Source: Planctomycetes bacterium B3_Pla
Lineage (GTDB): Bacteria; Planctomycetota; Phycisphaerae; Sedimentisphaerales; Anaerobacaceae
Assembly (NCBI GenBank): GCA_005223045.1
Contig: NJBM01000012.1
Location: forward strand, 1 to 64,000
Direction: 5' to 3'
DNA: 64,000 bases
Position 1 is the stretch's first letter, and every line of letters begins with the position of its first letter. Shown here in pieces: positions 8,078 to 17,087 of the stretch. Below the pieces are notes generated by a model. That model saw only the letters and a program-made list of their open reading frames with translations, was not told where the DNA came from and did no database searches. The translations under genes were made by a program, and so were the position numbers.

Positions 8078-8968
8078 ATGTTATCAGTAAAGGAAATCGA
8101 TGAGATTGCACCATTGCTTGTTACAATTTTGCCATTGCTTGTTGGAGTGGTGATGGTGATTTATCAGATGGAACGCCAGCACAAAGATAATAATCTACTG
8201 CAGTTATCTAATCACAAAGAAGAACTGAAATTGACGGTTTACAAAGAGATTTCAGAGTATGTCAGTTGTGCAATGCAAAGATATGTAGAAAATCAAAACA
8301 TAATTAACTCATTAATGCGACAATATCATAACTGTGTTATCTGCCAAGATGCTAATAGCAATCCATCTCCTAAGATTTATACAAAATACACAGAACTAAG
8401 CGATGCTTATTTACGCATGGTACGTTCTCTCACTCAATTGATGTGCAAACTTGAAGAATATGAAATAGTGGATAAGAATATAGAAATATTTAGAACAGCC
8501 TTCGCATCTGTGGTTCAATTAATTCAGGAAGCGTATTTAGAATTCCAGAGGCACATATTCTCTTATTTGCCTCATGACGATTCTAAAAAAAGACAAGAGC
8601 AATTGGGAGTGAACATTAAACATGTTAAAAGTCCTATCCAACAGGATATTGAAGCAATTGAACATAGTTTTAATTCCTATACAGACGCAAATTTGGAAGG
8701 CTATTGTTTTGTAAGTGATCTGTCAAGAGAAGTACAAAACGTACTTCTTGGCAATCTATTCAATAATCAGGTGCCGCCAAGAGAACCTTCGGATTCTCAT
8801 TATGTTGTCGTGACAACAAAACCAGAAGAAATTGAAAGATTAAGAGTCTACTTCAAAGAGAAAGATGATGATGGTTTGACACAACATCAGAAGGATTTCA
8901 TGGCCCGATCAGGGAAAAGTCCGGGGGGTAAATCCGGGAACGCCTTACTTATTTCTCCCTTTCCTTGA
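8078..8968 (+). CDS. AT-rich single-pass membrane protein, unknown function
   Basis: I do not recognise this 296-residue protein. It has one transmembrane helix near the N terminus (LLVTILPLLVGVVMVIY). A long, mainly helical, charged region follows, rich in Lys, Glu, Asn and Gln. The codons are visibly AT-rich compared with all neighbours (many AAA, ATA, TTA), a sign of transfer. The last 20 residues (GKSPGGKSGNALLI region) read through a GC-rich repeat-like stretch and probably replace the original C terminus. I prefer ATG 8078 over TTG 8045, though neither has a strong Shine-Dalgarno. Single-helix proteins with helical cytoplasmic domains occur in defence islands, but nothing else here supports that role. 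Confidence 0.5.
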   Translation: MLSVKEIDEIAPLLVTILPLLVGVVMVIYQMERQHKDNNLLQLSNHKEELKLTVYKEISEYVSCAMQRYVENQNIINSLMRQYHNCVICQDANSNPSPKIYTKYTELSDAYLRMVRSLTQLMCKLEEYEIVDKNIEIFRTAFASVVQLIQEAYLEFQRHIFSYLPHDDSKKRQEQLGVNIKHVKSPIQQDIEAIEHSFNSYTDANLEGYCFVSDLSREVQNVLLGNLFNNQVPPREPSDSHYVVVTTKPEEIERLRVYFKEKDDDGLTQHQKDFMARSGKSPGGKSGNALLISPFP

Positions 8969-9022
8969 GGAATTAAAGATCAAGGGTTCAGGTCTATCTT
9001 TTTGCTGTTGACGAGAGCCGAA

Positions 9023-9049
9023 GGGGCGACCACATAGGGTTGCCCCTAC
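9023..9049. repeat. Palindromic repeat, GGGGCGACC family, copy 1
   Basis: This 27-base element forms a hairpin from GGGGCGACC and GGTTGCCCC around a short loop. Its reverse complement matches the element at 50172-50198 except for a few loop and stem bases. It is intergenic, upstream of a Gfo/Idh gene. Confidence 0.7.
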
Positions 9050-9138
9050 AAAATCTGCGTAAATCCCGTTAATCCTGTCTGAAAAGCTTTTCTAACACTC
9101 TCCAAACGCCAGATTACAGCCGCACGCTGCCGATTGTC

Positions 9139-9167
9139 TTGACAGTTCGGATGGATTGTCGTATGCT
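9139..9167 (+). promoter_or_regulatory. Sigma-70-type promoter of the Gfo/Idh gene
   Basis: TTGACA at 9139-9144 and TATGCT at 9162-9167 are separated by exactly 17 bases. The expected transcript starts about 95 bases before ATG 9268. Finding the promoter here argues against the longer reading frame that opens at 9139 being translated. Confidence 0.65.
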
Positions 9168-9267
9168 TTGCGAACGTTATACGGAATATGTGAAACGCAG
9201 GCATTCAAGGTGGCCGGAAAGCCATTCCATGCGGCTGTCGGGCATCGGATATGGAAAGGAGAGCTTC

Positions 9268-10617
9268 ATGAACGCAGAGAACAATACCCAGGAATCTTCG
9301 ACTTCCCGCCGTCAGTTCCTCAAGCAAGGCTCCGGCGCTTTGGCCGGCGCGGCTCTGGCCGGGGCAATTGGGGCGCGGAGTTATGCAGGCGAGAACAACA
9401 CGATCAGAGTCGTGCTTATCGGCTGCGGCGGACGCGGGACGGGTGCGGCGTCCGAAGCGCTATCTACGAAGGGCTCGACGTGCTTAGCCACGATGGCCGA
9501 TGTGTTCTCCGACCGCCTGAGCAGCAGCCTCAAGAACATGACCAAACGGTTCCCCAAGCAGGTGGATGTGCCGGAGGACCGGCAGTTCTTAGGGATGGAC
9601 GCCTACAAGGAGGCCATCGACTTTGTCGCTCCGGGCGGGGTCGTGATATTGGGTACGCCCCCGGCGTTTCGCCCGATGCACCTGGAATACGCCGTGGCGA
9701 AAGGCTGTCACGTGTTCATGGAGAAATCATTCGCGGTGGACGCGCCGGGGATTCGCCGTGTGCTCAGGGCCGGAAAAGAGGCGGAAAAGAAGAATCTCAA
9801 GATCGCCGGTGGGTTGATGAGCCGTCACTACGTGCCGTTGGAGCGGGCGGTCGAGCAATTGCATAACGGCCTGATCGGCGATATCATCACCTGCTGGGCT
9901 TACCGCGAGCACGACCCCGTCGGATTCACTCCGAAATCGCCCGGCAGGAGCGAGCTGGAACACCAGATACGCAACTACCACAGCTTCACGTGGGTCAACG
10001 GCAGCTTCATCTTGGACTGGCTGATCCACAATCTCGACGTGTGCTGCTGGTGCAAGGATGCCTGGCCCGTCTCGGCCCAGGGTCACGGGGGCCGGCAGGT
10101 CCGGACGAAACCCGATCAGTTGTTCGACCACTATTCGGTGGAATACACTTTTCCCGACGGGACGCGGATGCAGGCGCAGGGCCGGCACATGGACAACTGC
10201 TGGGGCTTTTTCGGCGACGTGATTCACGGCACAAAAGGCTCGGCCGTTCTCGGCGAAGGGATTCCCCACCCTCGTATTTTCAAAGGCCACGTGCAGACAC
10301 CAGAGAACCAGATCTGGAAATACGACGGCCCGCGGCATCACTCGTATCAGCACGAGCACGATCTGCTGTTCGATGCGATACGAAATAACAAACCCTACAA
10401 CGAGACGGAGCGTTCGGCTTATGCCGCGATGACGGGCATACTCGGGCGTATGGCCGCCGAGTCGGGCAAGACGATCACGTGGGAGCAGGCGATGGCTTCG
10501 GACCTGGTGTTGGCTCCGGGGCTGGACGATTACACGATGGACTCCGATCCGCCGGTCATGCCCGACGCCGAGGGCCGCTACCCGGTCGCGATGCCGGGAC
10601 GCACGAAGGCGCTATAG
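9268..10617 (+). CDS. TAT-exported Gfo/Idh/MocA family oxidoreductase
   Basis: The 449-residue protein has a twin-arginine signal (SRRQFLKQG, residues 13-21, then an Ala/Gly-rich hydrophobic region). An N-terminal Rossmann domain follows with VVLIGCGGRGTGAA near residue 50. The family EKP motif appears as MEKSFAVDAPG. The C-terminal alpha/beta dehydrogenase domain contains WLIHNLDVCCW. Such proteins use a tightly bound NAD(P) to oxidise sugar hydroxyls; the substrate is unknown. ATG 9268 is preceded by GGAAAGGAG and gives the canonical TAT signal. Its stop overlaps the convergent lipoprotein gene by six bases. Confidence 0.85.
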   Translation: MNAENNTQESSTSRRQFLKQGSGALAGAALAGAIGARSYAGENNTIRVVLIGCGGRGTGAASEALSTKGSTCLATMADVFSDRLSSSLKNMTKRFPKQVDVPEDRQFLGMDAYKEAIDFVAPGGVVILGTPPAFRPMHLEYAVAKGCHVFMEKSFAVDAPGIRRVLRAGKEAEKKNLKIAGGLMSRHYVPLERAVEQLHNGLIGDIITCWAYREHDPVGFTPKSPGRSELEHQIRNYHSFTWVNGSFILDWLIHNLDVCCWCKDAWPVSAQGHGGRQVRTKPDQLFDHYSVEYTFPDGTRMQAQGRHMDNCWGFFGDVIHGTKGSAVLGEGIPHPRIFKGHVQTPENQIWKYDGPRHHSYQHEHDLLFDAIRNNKPYNETERSAYAAMTGILGRMAAESGKTITWEQAMASDLVLAPGLDDYTMDSDPPVMPDAEGRYPVAMPGRTKAL

Positions 10618-11235
10618 AGGCGGCTTCTGTCTTAAATCCTTTTCCAGGGTTGACAGGATCTCTTCGAGGCAGCGGTCAAGGGCCTCGATCAGACCTTCCG
10701 ACCCTGCAGATACGACGGCAAGTGTGGATTCGTACGTCTTTCCGAAAACCGGGACGGGTTCTCCTGACGGCTGCGCTTTCAGGAGAAAGACCCGTATCTC
10801 TATTGTCGCTGCGGGCGCCGACTTATCCCTAAAGTCGCCGTAAAGTGTTGTTATGTTGCCTTCGATGACGTGAGTCGGGTCGATCACACTGCCCATATCC
10901 AGCACTCTCTCGAAAAGGCCCGATGCGCCCAGCCAGTTGCGCATCTTCTCGGTTATCATGGCAGACGGCGAGACTAAGAACTCGTTGTAGAAATCCGATT
11001 CATACTCGAAGTCGCCTATTCGGTAAACGAGTCTTTTGCCGCCAAAGGCAGAGTCGATTGTGAGACGACGCACGTCCAGGACGAACCCTGTCTCGGCCCC
11101 GGTCGATTCGGCCTGACGGACTGCGCTTAGGACGTAGTACTTCTTGTCGTAAGTCTGCCGGACACTACAGCCCGTCAGCATCAGCAGCCACACAAACAGG
11201 TTCAAATACAGGCACGAGAGCATTCTTGCGGTCAT
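10612..11235 (-). CDS. PqiC-like ABC transport auxiliary lipoprotein
   Basis: The 207-residue protein has a lipoprotein signal ending LMLTGC at about residue 23. The YYVLSAVRQ strand that follows is typical of ABC-type transport auxiliary lipoproteins (the PqiC/DUF330 group). These partner MCE proteins at the outer membrane. It is translationally coupled to the MCE gene through an ATGA overlap at 11232-11235 and closes the Mla-like operon, probably forming the outer-membrane end of the lipid bridge. It may substitute for MlaA/MlaC, neither of which is present here. Confidence 0.75.
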   Translation of the reverse strand: MTARMLSCLYLNLFVWLLMLTGCSVRQTYDKKYYVLSAVRQAESTGAETGFVLDVRRLTIDSAFGGKRLVYRIGDFEYESDFYNEFLVSPSAMITEKMRNWLGASGLFERVLDMGSVIDPTHVIEGNITTLYGDFRDKSAPAATIEIRVFLLKAQPSGEPVPVFGKTYESTLAVVSAGSEGLIEALDRCLEEILSTLEKDLRQKPPL

Positions 11236-12317
11236 TTCAACGCCTCCGATTGTGACGGCGGTTTGCTGATTAACATATCCAACGGATGCTGCTTGAGATT
11301 AGCGGTCAGGTCTTCGAGATTCTCCGAAATCTCCCTGAAATTGGCCAGAATCAACTCGATCTGCGGCTTCTCAGACGATACGAGCCTGTCTATCCGCCCC
11401 AGAGTTTTGTTCAGCCGGGCGATCACCTCGGGCAGGTTGGCCGGTGCGGAAATCGGTTCCGGACTTGCAAGAAGTTTCTGCAGGTGTTCGTTGGTTTGGG
11501 CGATCCCTTCAACCAGGCTCTGAAGCTCCAGGCTGAGGGCGGGGATGTTGGCGTCGGCTACCGCCTGATCCACCGAGGTGAGGGTTTGCCGGGCGGCCAT
11601 GCTTAACTTGTTCGTATCCAGATCATTAACCTGCCTGCGCGTATCGGCCAGCAAAGCCCTGACATCCCTGCTGATTTGCCCGACGTTGGCCTCGGAAAGC
11701 GCCTTATCTATCGAGGCCAGAACACTCGCAACGACAGCAACCAGTTTGCCTATATCCAGCTCCTGCAGTCTCAAGAGTATCTCATCGACGGATTCCTTCA
11801 AAGTCGTAATGGTGGCGGGAGCTGAAGGCACGTATAAGTGCTTTGGCTCCCAGCCGATATCGAGCGGCTGGTACCTGTTCGGATCGAAGTAGTCTCCCAA
11901 CAGGAAAGCCTGGCTCGTCAGCAGGTTGGTTGTTAGCTGCAGCCTCAGTCCGCGGGAAATCATGTCATTCAAACGAGCCGTCCTTTGCCCGCTGGAGACC
12001 TCGGGCAGGCTTTCATGGTGTATGGAACACACCACCATGACATAGTGCTCGTATTTTGGCATATCCGAGTCCCCCACCGAGGCTCCATACTCATTGCGAA
12101 TAAACGTCACTTTCTCGACCTGACCGATTCTAACGCCCCTTAGCTCTACGGGAGAGCCTACGCTCAAACCGCTGAGGGACTCGTCGAAGTAGCTCTCAAA
12201 GTACGTTTTGTCCTGTGCGAACAGCCCCGAGCCGAACACAATCACAGCCGCTAAAATCAAGAGACCCGCAGTGATGACGAACAAGCCTGTTTTGAAATAA
12301 CTCGGTTTCGTACCCAT
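11232..12317 (-). CDS. mlaD: MCE-domain protein (MlaD-like)
   Basis: This is the periplasmic substrate-binding ring subunit of a lipid-transport ABC system. The 361 residues start with an inner-membrane anchor (residues 11-32). A single MCE domain follows, with SGLSVGSPVELRGVRIGQV near residue 47. A long helical C-terminal half with regularly spaced Leu (about 180-345) could form the needle or coiled-coil tube seen in longer MCE proteins. It is clearly longer than E. coli MlaD, which is about 180 residues. It sits between mlaF and the PqiC-like gene. Confidence 0.85.
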   Translation of the reverse strand: MGTKPSYFKTGLFVITAGLLILAAVIVFGSGLFAQDKTYFESYFDESLSGLSVGSPVELRGVRIGQVEKVTFIRNEYGASVGDSDMPKYEHYVMVVCSIHHESLPEVSSGQRTARLNDMISRGLRLQLTTNLLTSQAFLLGDYFDPNRYQPLDIGWEPKHLYVPSAPATITTLKESVDEILLRLQELDIGKLVAVVASVLASIDKALSEANVGQISRDVRALLADTRRQVNDLDTNKLSMAARQTLTSVDQAVADANIPALSLELQSLVEGIAQTNEHLQKLLASPEPISAPANLPEVIARLNKTLGRIDRLVSSEKPQIELILANFREISENLEDLTANLKQHPLDMLISKPPSQSEALK

Positions 12318-12377
12318 CTTATTGATCCGTCCAATGCCGTTTCCGGCAGTTTCGAGACAAATCCCGCCAAGCGACCG

Positions 12378-13151
12378 TTACGTCGAAACGCCGATCCCTG
12401 CCTGCCTGTTAAAAAATTGACTGACCAGCGGATTGTCGCTCTTGTCACGAAGCTCCGCGGGCTTTCCGCCTGCAATAATAGTCTTTGTTTGGTTGTCGAG
12501 CATTATGACTCTATCGGCCACTGAGAAAATGCTCGGCAGCTCATGCGTTACAATTACAAAGGTGATCTTCAGACTCTTTGAAAGCTCCAGAATAAGACCG
12601 TCCAGTTGCGCCGATGTAATCGGGTCCAGTCCGGCCGAAGGCTCATCGAGAAACAGTATCATGGGGTCAAGGGCCATCGCCCTGGCGATAGCCGCCCGTT
12701 TCTTCATGCCTCCGCTCAGCTCGGAAGGCATCTTGTACGCCGAGTCTCCCAGGCCGACAACGTTCAATTTCATCAGGGCGATCATCTCGGTCGCATCCCG
12801 CGGCAGATCGGTGAACTCTTCCAGCACAAGGCAGATATTGTCCAGCAGGTTCATCGAGCCGAACAGCGCGCCATGCTGATACATCACACCTATCTTGCGC
12901 AAAATCTCATGAAGCTCGGCCCCATTGGCGGTTGTAATGTCCGTGCCGTCGATCAAAATTTTCCCTTTGACGGGCTTGTGCAGGCTTATCATGTGCTTGA
13001 GCAGGGTGCTCTTGCCGCATCCCGATCCGCCTAAAATGATAAAGACTTCGCCCTGTCCGACCTCGAAGCTTATGTTTTCGAGGACGACAGAATTTCCGTA
13101 GGCGACGGTGACGTCTTCAACCTGAATTATCGGTTTCGTATCGACTTGCAT
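12378..13151 (-). CDS. mlaF: ATP-binding subunit of Mla-type lipid transporter
   Basis: This 257-residue ABC ATPase powers phospholipid movement through the MlaE/MlaD complex. It has Walker A GGSGCGKST near residue 40, the Q-loop region MYQHGALFGSMN, the signature SELSGGMKKRAAIARA, Walker B ILFLDEPSAGLDP and the H-loop VTHE. The GGMKKR form of the signature and the GALFGSMN stretch are typical of MlaF and not of generic importers. The gene begins six bases after mlaE and precedes mlaD by 60. Confidence 0.92.
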   Translation of the reverse strand: MQVDTKPIIQVEDVTVAYGNSVVLENISFEVGQGEVFIILGGSGCGKSTLLKHMISLHKPVKGKILIDGTDITTANGAELHEILRKIGVMYQHGALFGSMNLLDNICLVLEEFTDLPRDATEMIALMKLNVVGLGDSAYKMPSELSGGMKKRAAIARAMALDPMILFLDEPSAGLDPITSAQLDGLILELSKSLKITFVIVTHELPSIFSVADRVIMLDNQTKTIIAGGKPAELRDKSDNPLVSQFFNRQAGIGVST

Positions 13152-13157
13152 TTTGCC

Positions 13158-14276
13158 CTAAATGCCCAAATAGAAATACAGGACGGCAAAAAACCCGTCC
13201 GCAATAACTATAGCTATGATCCCGCTGACGACGGCGCGAGTGGCCGAATCCCCGACGGCACTGGCGCCGGTCCCGGTCTGAAGGCCGCGTAAACACCCGA
13301 TGCCGGCAATCAACACCCCAAAGACCAGTGTCTTGGCGAGGCCGCCGAACAAATCGCCAGTACCTGCGGCCTGTTGGATCTGGTTGACTACGGCGACAGG
13401 AGTGAAACCTATGCAGATCATTACCAGGCCGCAGCCCACCAGGCCAAAGAGGTTGTTGAACATAGTAAGAAGCGGCGTAACGCACACGGCGGCTATTACC
13501 CGCGGGACCGCAAGGAACCGGACCGGGTCGAGTCCCATTGTGGTCAACGCGTCGATCTCCTCGTTGACCTTCATGGTTCCCAGCTCGGCGGCAAAGGCCG
13601 ACCCGCTGCGACTGGCCAGGACAAAAGCCGTCAACAAAGGACCAAGCTCGCGGAGCAGAGATATGGTAACCAGGTCCACCACGAATATCTCGGCACCGAA
13701 CTTGCGCATTGCAACGGCCGACTGAAACGCCAGGATCAGCCCGATGAGGAAGCCCAGCAGCGCCGTGATTCCAACCGCATCGGCGCCGGACTTCTCGGCG
13801 ATCAGGAACGTGTCCCCGACCCGCAGACTGCCGGGATGAATCAGCGTATCAAGAAGTTTTACAAAGATTTCTCCGGTGAAACTGATTTGCGTCCTGATAT
13901 CCTCGAGCAATTCTGTCGTGGTCCGGCCGACATTTTCTGCAAAACGTGCAAACGAACCTCTTTTCCGTTCAGGCTCACTCACCTTGCCGGGATCGAAGAG
14001 CCTCATAAGCTGCTCGAACTCGCTTCGCAAATCATTGATTTGAATCCTGGCGTCACTTGACTGCTGGGTATGCTTGAGGTGCAGCAGAAGCGCCATGCCG
14101 GCCGCATCACAATACTCTATGCCGCCCGCATCCACGACCAATATCTGCGGCTGAGTCTGGGCAAGCTTGCCGACGACCTGGGGCCAGAGACGACTCGTAG
14201 CCTTGGCGTCAAGCCTCCCTGTTATTGCAAGCTTGAGCTTGCCCTCGTCGAGCATCTTGTAATCGACAGAAGCCAT
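13158..14276 (-). CDS. mlaE: MlaE permease with N-terminal STAS domain
   Basis: This is the inner-membrane permease of the Mla-type lipid transporter. Residues 1-100 form a STAS domain (AITGRLDAKATSRLW, VDAGGIEYCDAAGMALL). Residues 130-372 form the MlaE fold with about five helices and the motifs ELGPLLTAFVLASRSGSAF and ELGTMKVNEEIDAL. In E. coli the STAS protein MlaB is a separate gene; here it is fused, which explains why no mlaB is present. I start at MASVDYK (14276) because the extra 21 residues upstream look non-native. It is the first gene of the four-gene operon. Confidence 0.9.
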   Translation of the reverse strand: MASVDYKMLDEGKLKLAITGRLDAKATSRLWPQVVGKLAQTQPQILVVDAGGIEYCDAAGMALLLHLKHTQQSSDARIQINDLRSEFEQLMRLFDPGKVSEPERKRGSFARFAENVGRTTTELLEDIRTQISFTGEIFVKLLDTLIHPGSLRVGDTFLIAEKSGADAVGITALLGFLIGLILAFQSAVAMRKFGAEIFVVDLVTISLLRELGPLLTAFVLASRSGSAFAAELGTMKVNEEIDALTTMGLDPVRFLAVPRVIAAVCVTPLLTMFNNLFGLVGCGLVMICIGFTPVAVVNQIQQAAGTGDLFGGLAKTLVFGVLIAGIGCLRGLQTGTGASAVGDSATRAVVSGIIAIVIADGFFAVLYFYLGI

Positions 14277-14346
14277 GTTAAGAAGACCAAAAATCAAAGT
14301 TCGAAATAAAGGCACAAAGGCACAGAGGTACATAGGCATCGAGCCA

Positions 14347-14390
14347 CCCTTCGACTGCGCTCAGAGCTTGCCCTGAGCCTGCCGAAGGGG
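14347..14390. repeat. Intergenic inverted repeat
   Basis: CCCTTCG and GCTCAG on the left pair with CTGAGC and CGAAGGGG on the right. An outer pair GGCACAAAG (about 14311-14320) and CTTTGTGCC (14394-14402) extends the dyad. It lies just upstream of mlaE and could be a dispersed palindrome. Confidence 0.5.
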
Positions 14391-14487
14391 CGTACTTTGT
14401 GCCTTATCCTTATTTTTCGACCTTTAAATTGTCGGGCTGAATCTCTTTTTGTCCGAAAAAACGGTTTTTAATGCCTTTTCAGTACAG

Positions 14488-14504
14488 GCTTGAGGCTGCC
14501 ACCC
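14488..14504. repeat. Solo end of the 1250-1327 palindromic repeat
   Basis: These 17 bases, GCTTGAGGCTGCCACCC, are identical to the right end of the element at 1250-1327. The partner arm is missing. The sequence directly abuts the decayed RHS gene, so the repeat probably sat at a breakpoint. Confidence 0.6.
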
Positions 14505-14511
14505 GGCCGAG

Positions 14512-14896
14512 TGCGGCTATGACTACTTAGAACGAGGGATTTCCCGGACCATCTTCGGCTCGCCGGACGCAACCATCAAATACCCCGGAGCCTGTGGTGA
14601 GCAACGTCGAATCCAACGGCGACCGGATCATAGCCGAATATGACGCCGCCGACGTACTTCTGCTCAATTTCATTTACAGCCCCGGCATAGATGAGCCGAT
14701 ATGTCTGACAGTTGCAGCGGATGGCAACGCGGTCTATCACCAGGATGGCCAAGGCCATTACTACCACTTTGACGGACTCGGAAGCGTTCGGGTTATCTGG
14801 GGACAGCATACTCAATTCAAAACCGAAATGAGTAAGATGTCCTCTGAATTTGATAAAAAACCGCCCGGCCGAAGACCAAAGACCAGGGAGAAATAA
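14512..14896 (+). pseudogene. RHS/YD-repeat protein remnant
   Basis: From 14512 one frame reads CGYDYLERGISRTIFGSPD, a typical RHS/YD-repeat segment. About 80 bases later the similarity continues in another frame as NGDRIIAEYDAADVLL and then HYYHFDGLGSVRVI, the pattern that precedes the RHS core end. The frame change and the absence of everything upstream mark it as a remnant of a much larger cell-surface or toxin-delivery protein. The tail (14830-14896) is unrelated. The surrounding 14277-14995 stretch holds no intact gene. Confidence 0.6.
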
Positions 14897-14995
14897 GTAT
14901 GGTGTCCCCAGATTTCCGGAGCAAATCTCAGCATGTATCCGCTCAAAACCCTTATGGCTACTGGATTCTTGGGGAACGCAACCCTGATTGTTGGC

Positions 14996-17056
14996 CTAGT
15001 CATCCAAAACCCAAGAAAGGGGAATGCTGCTGATGGATTTACTTTTGAAAAGGGGTTCCGTGAAGTAGATGAAATCTATGTGGGGCCCGCCGGCCTTTGA
15101 ACTGAGTGTGATCACGTTCTCTCCTGTTTCCATTGCCACGTCCACCACATGGCCGTTCCATTTGTTCCAGTCCCTGGAACCCGGAAAGGTCCTCTTCTGC
15201 GGCGCGGAACCGTTCACAATAAGGTTCATGGGCTTGTCGGTGCCGGAACCGTTGGCCCAGACTAAGACCATTTTAAAAGAACCGGTTTGAGGTGAATTCA
15301 CCTGCCATGAGATGAAAGCGGCGCCCGCGCCCGGTTGGACATACCCCGTGCCTGAATAACCCCAGCTCTCCTGTTTTATTTGAGCCCCTTTGAAATCCGC
15401 CTTTTCGGCCTCCATAAACCCCTGGAGCGCTGGGATGGGAACATCAAGCCAGTTGTCCACCGCAATCACGCGGGAGGTCCAGTCATAATGGACGGCCCAC
15501 AAATCCGTGAACGACTCTGTCCATTTCAACAGCCCATGCCCGCCATGGGCCGCGGACTTCAGGCTCACCTTTCCGTTGGCTATACGGGCATCCCATACAA
15601 ATTGCCACTTCTGGTCCAGGGACTTGGGCACAGCGGTTGTGTTGATGCAGCGGCGGGCGGCCTCAATGCGCTTTTCCATGAATTGTACAGGGGTCCAATT
15701 GGCATCGCCTTTGAACAAATTCCGCCATCCGGCAAGGCCTTCTGATTTGAGTATCGCCAGCATTTTTTCAGCGCCTGACAACTGGACCTTGATGGTTCCA
15801 TACCGAGGATGGCCGCCTTCCTCTATGCTGATATCTTGCAGTTCCTTGGGCCAGGTGGAAGGCTGGTCATATCGACAGGATTTATAACCCGTGGTCCAGG
15901 CTTCTGTCCCATCCGAAAGGTATTCCGAAGACCAACCCACCGGTGTTATCGATGTCTCGGCAAACCATGCGTGTTTGGGAACCCTGGATCCATTGGGGTG
16001 TTCCATAGAGCGCAGCCAGGCGATGGTCTCTTCAAACAGGGTGCGGTAGCGTTCTTCGCCCGTCATTACATAAAACCACATCATCATAGGCAGTGTGAAA
16101 CGGTTGGCAGTGCGTGGTTCTATGTTTAGGCCTTCGTGATTTCTGGCAGGCACCGGCTCATTGAGGCGGTTATAGTTGTCGGCCCAGCCCCGGGTTGCAC
16201 CTTCACCCTGGTGGGTAAGGAACAGCCATTGCCCGAGTTTGGAACTGTATTTCAGATACTTGGGGTCCTTGGTAAGATGGTACATGGCCATGGTGGTCAT
16301 AAAGCCGTCATAGGTGGCATGGTCACTGTATGAACCACCATTCGGCACGCCCCTATCTCTATCGTCATCACCCCTTATATACGCATCGCCTATGGCACGG
16401 GTCTTGCCGTCCCAGTAATCCGGGGAACACCCCCAATCGTGATACTGGATTTTTTCGAAGAACAGGTTGCCCCACTTCTTGGCGCTGTCTAAATACTTTT
16501 CCTGCCCTGTCAATTTGTAAGCATAAAGCATCAGGCAAAAGGCCGGATACTGATAGGCGTCCTCTATTCGGGCAACCCCAAGCGGATGCTTGTGCTTGCG
16601 AGCGACGGCCGCGTAGGCCTTGCCTCCTCTTTCCAAAATTGCGCCACCGGGAAAACTCCCATTCTCATGCTGGATCTGATAAAAGAAATCTGCGGTTTTC
16701 AATCCGGCCTGCAGATAGGCATCATCGCCAAATGTTTCATAAGCCCGAAGAAACCGGGCGGCAGCAGGAGGCAAATGCCCCTCCTCGAGATCAATCTTGA
16801 CTGAGTCGTCTGTCCAATTGCGATTTTTTGGCGGATAAACTCCATACACTCCGTATTTTTCAATCAGTTTATCCAAAGATTCCCGGACAGCCTCTTCACA
16901 CTGTGCATACATCCCGTTGTCTATCTTCGGGAGAAGGGCGTCGAGCGCTTCCTGCTGGCCGAAACCGGCAGTGGACAGCACAAGCACAAAGGAAAAAATG
17001 ATGTATAAGCTCCAAGGCCTTCCTTTTTTGGTTCTCAGCATATCAATTTTCAACAT
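14996..17056 (-). CDS. Secreted pectate-lyase-like (alpha/alpha-toroid) protein with C-terminal CBM
   Basis: The 686-residue protein has a signal peptide (hydrophobic YIIFSFVLVLSTAGF near residue 20). A long helical repeat region (about 35-430) follows, with FFYQIQHENGSFPGG, SDHATYDGFMTTMAMYHLT and RGWADNYNRLNEPVPARNHE. The last segment resembles the GWAQQY...PARAFEPP stretch of PL10 pectate lyases, so an (alpha/alpha) toroid lyase or hydrolase acting on uronate polysaccharides is likely, though not certain. The C-terminal 130 residues (AEKADFKGAQ onward) look like a CBM6/CBM35 beta-sandwich. Start ATG 17056 follows AGGGG at seven bases. It has no same-strand partner. Confidence 0.6.
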   Translation of the reverse strand: MLKIDMLRTKKGRPWSLYIIFSFVLVLSTAGFGQQEALDALLPKIDNGMYAQCEEAVRESLDKLIEKYGVYGVYPPKNRNWTDDSVKIDLEEGHLPPAAARFLRAYETFGDDAYLQAGLKTADFFYQIQHENGSFPGGAILERGGKAYAAVARKHKHPLGVARIEDAYQYPAFCLMLYAYKLTGQEKYLDSAKKWGNLFFEKIQYHDWGCSPDYWDGKTRAIGDAYIRGDDDRDRGVPNGGSYSDHATYDGFMTTMAMYHLTKDPKYLKYSSKLGQWLFLTHQGEGATRGWADNYNRLNEPVPARNHEGLNIEPRTANRFTLPMMMWFYVMTGEERYRTLFEETIAWLRSMEHPNGSRVPKHAWFAETSITPVGWSSEYLSDGTEAWTTGYKSCRYDQPSTWPKELQDISIEEGGHPRYGTIKVQLSGAEKMLAILKSEGLAGWRNLFKGDANWTPVQFMEKRIEAARRCINTTAVPKSLDQKWQFVWDARIANGKVSLKSAAHGGHGLLKWTESFTDLWAVHYDWTSRVIAVDNWLDVPIPALQGFMEAEKADFKGAQIKQESWGYSGTGYVQPGAGAAFISWQVNSPQTGSFKMVLVWANGSGTDKPMNLIVNGSAPQKRTFPGSRDWNKWNGHVVDVAMETGENVITLSSKAGGPHIDFIYFTEPLFKSKSISSIPLSWVLDD

Positions 17057-17087
17057 AAATTAACCCCTACTGATCAGAAATTTGATT

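Noticed and set aside
7182-8968. A complete defence system
   Set aside because: Only one intact unknown gene is present, with no nuclease, NTPase or toxin motif visible. The neighbours are fragments.
9139-9267. Longer start for the TAT Gfo/Idh protein
   Set aside because: This stretch contains a TTGACA-N17-TATGCT promoter, and the TAT signal with a strong Shine-Dalgarno begins at 9268.
14594-14896. Stand-alone 100-residue gene
   Set aside because: Its sequence is the middle of an RHS repeat that starts in another frame at 14512, so it is a remnant, not a separate gene.
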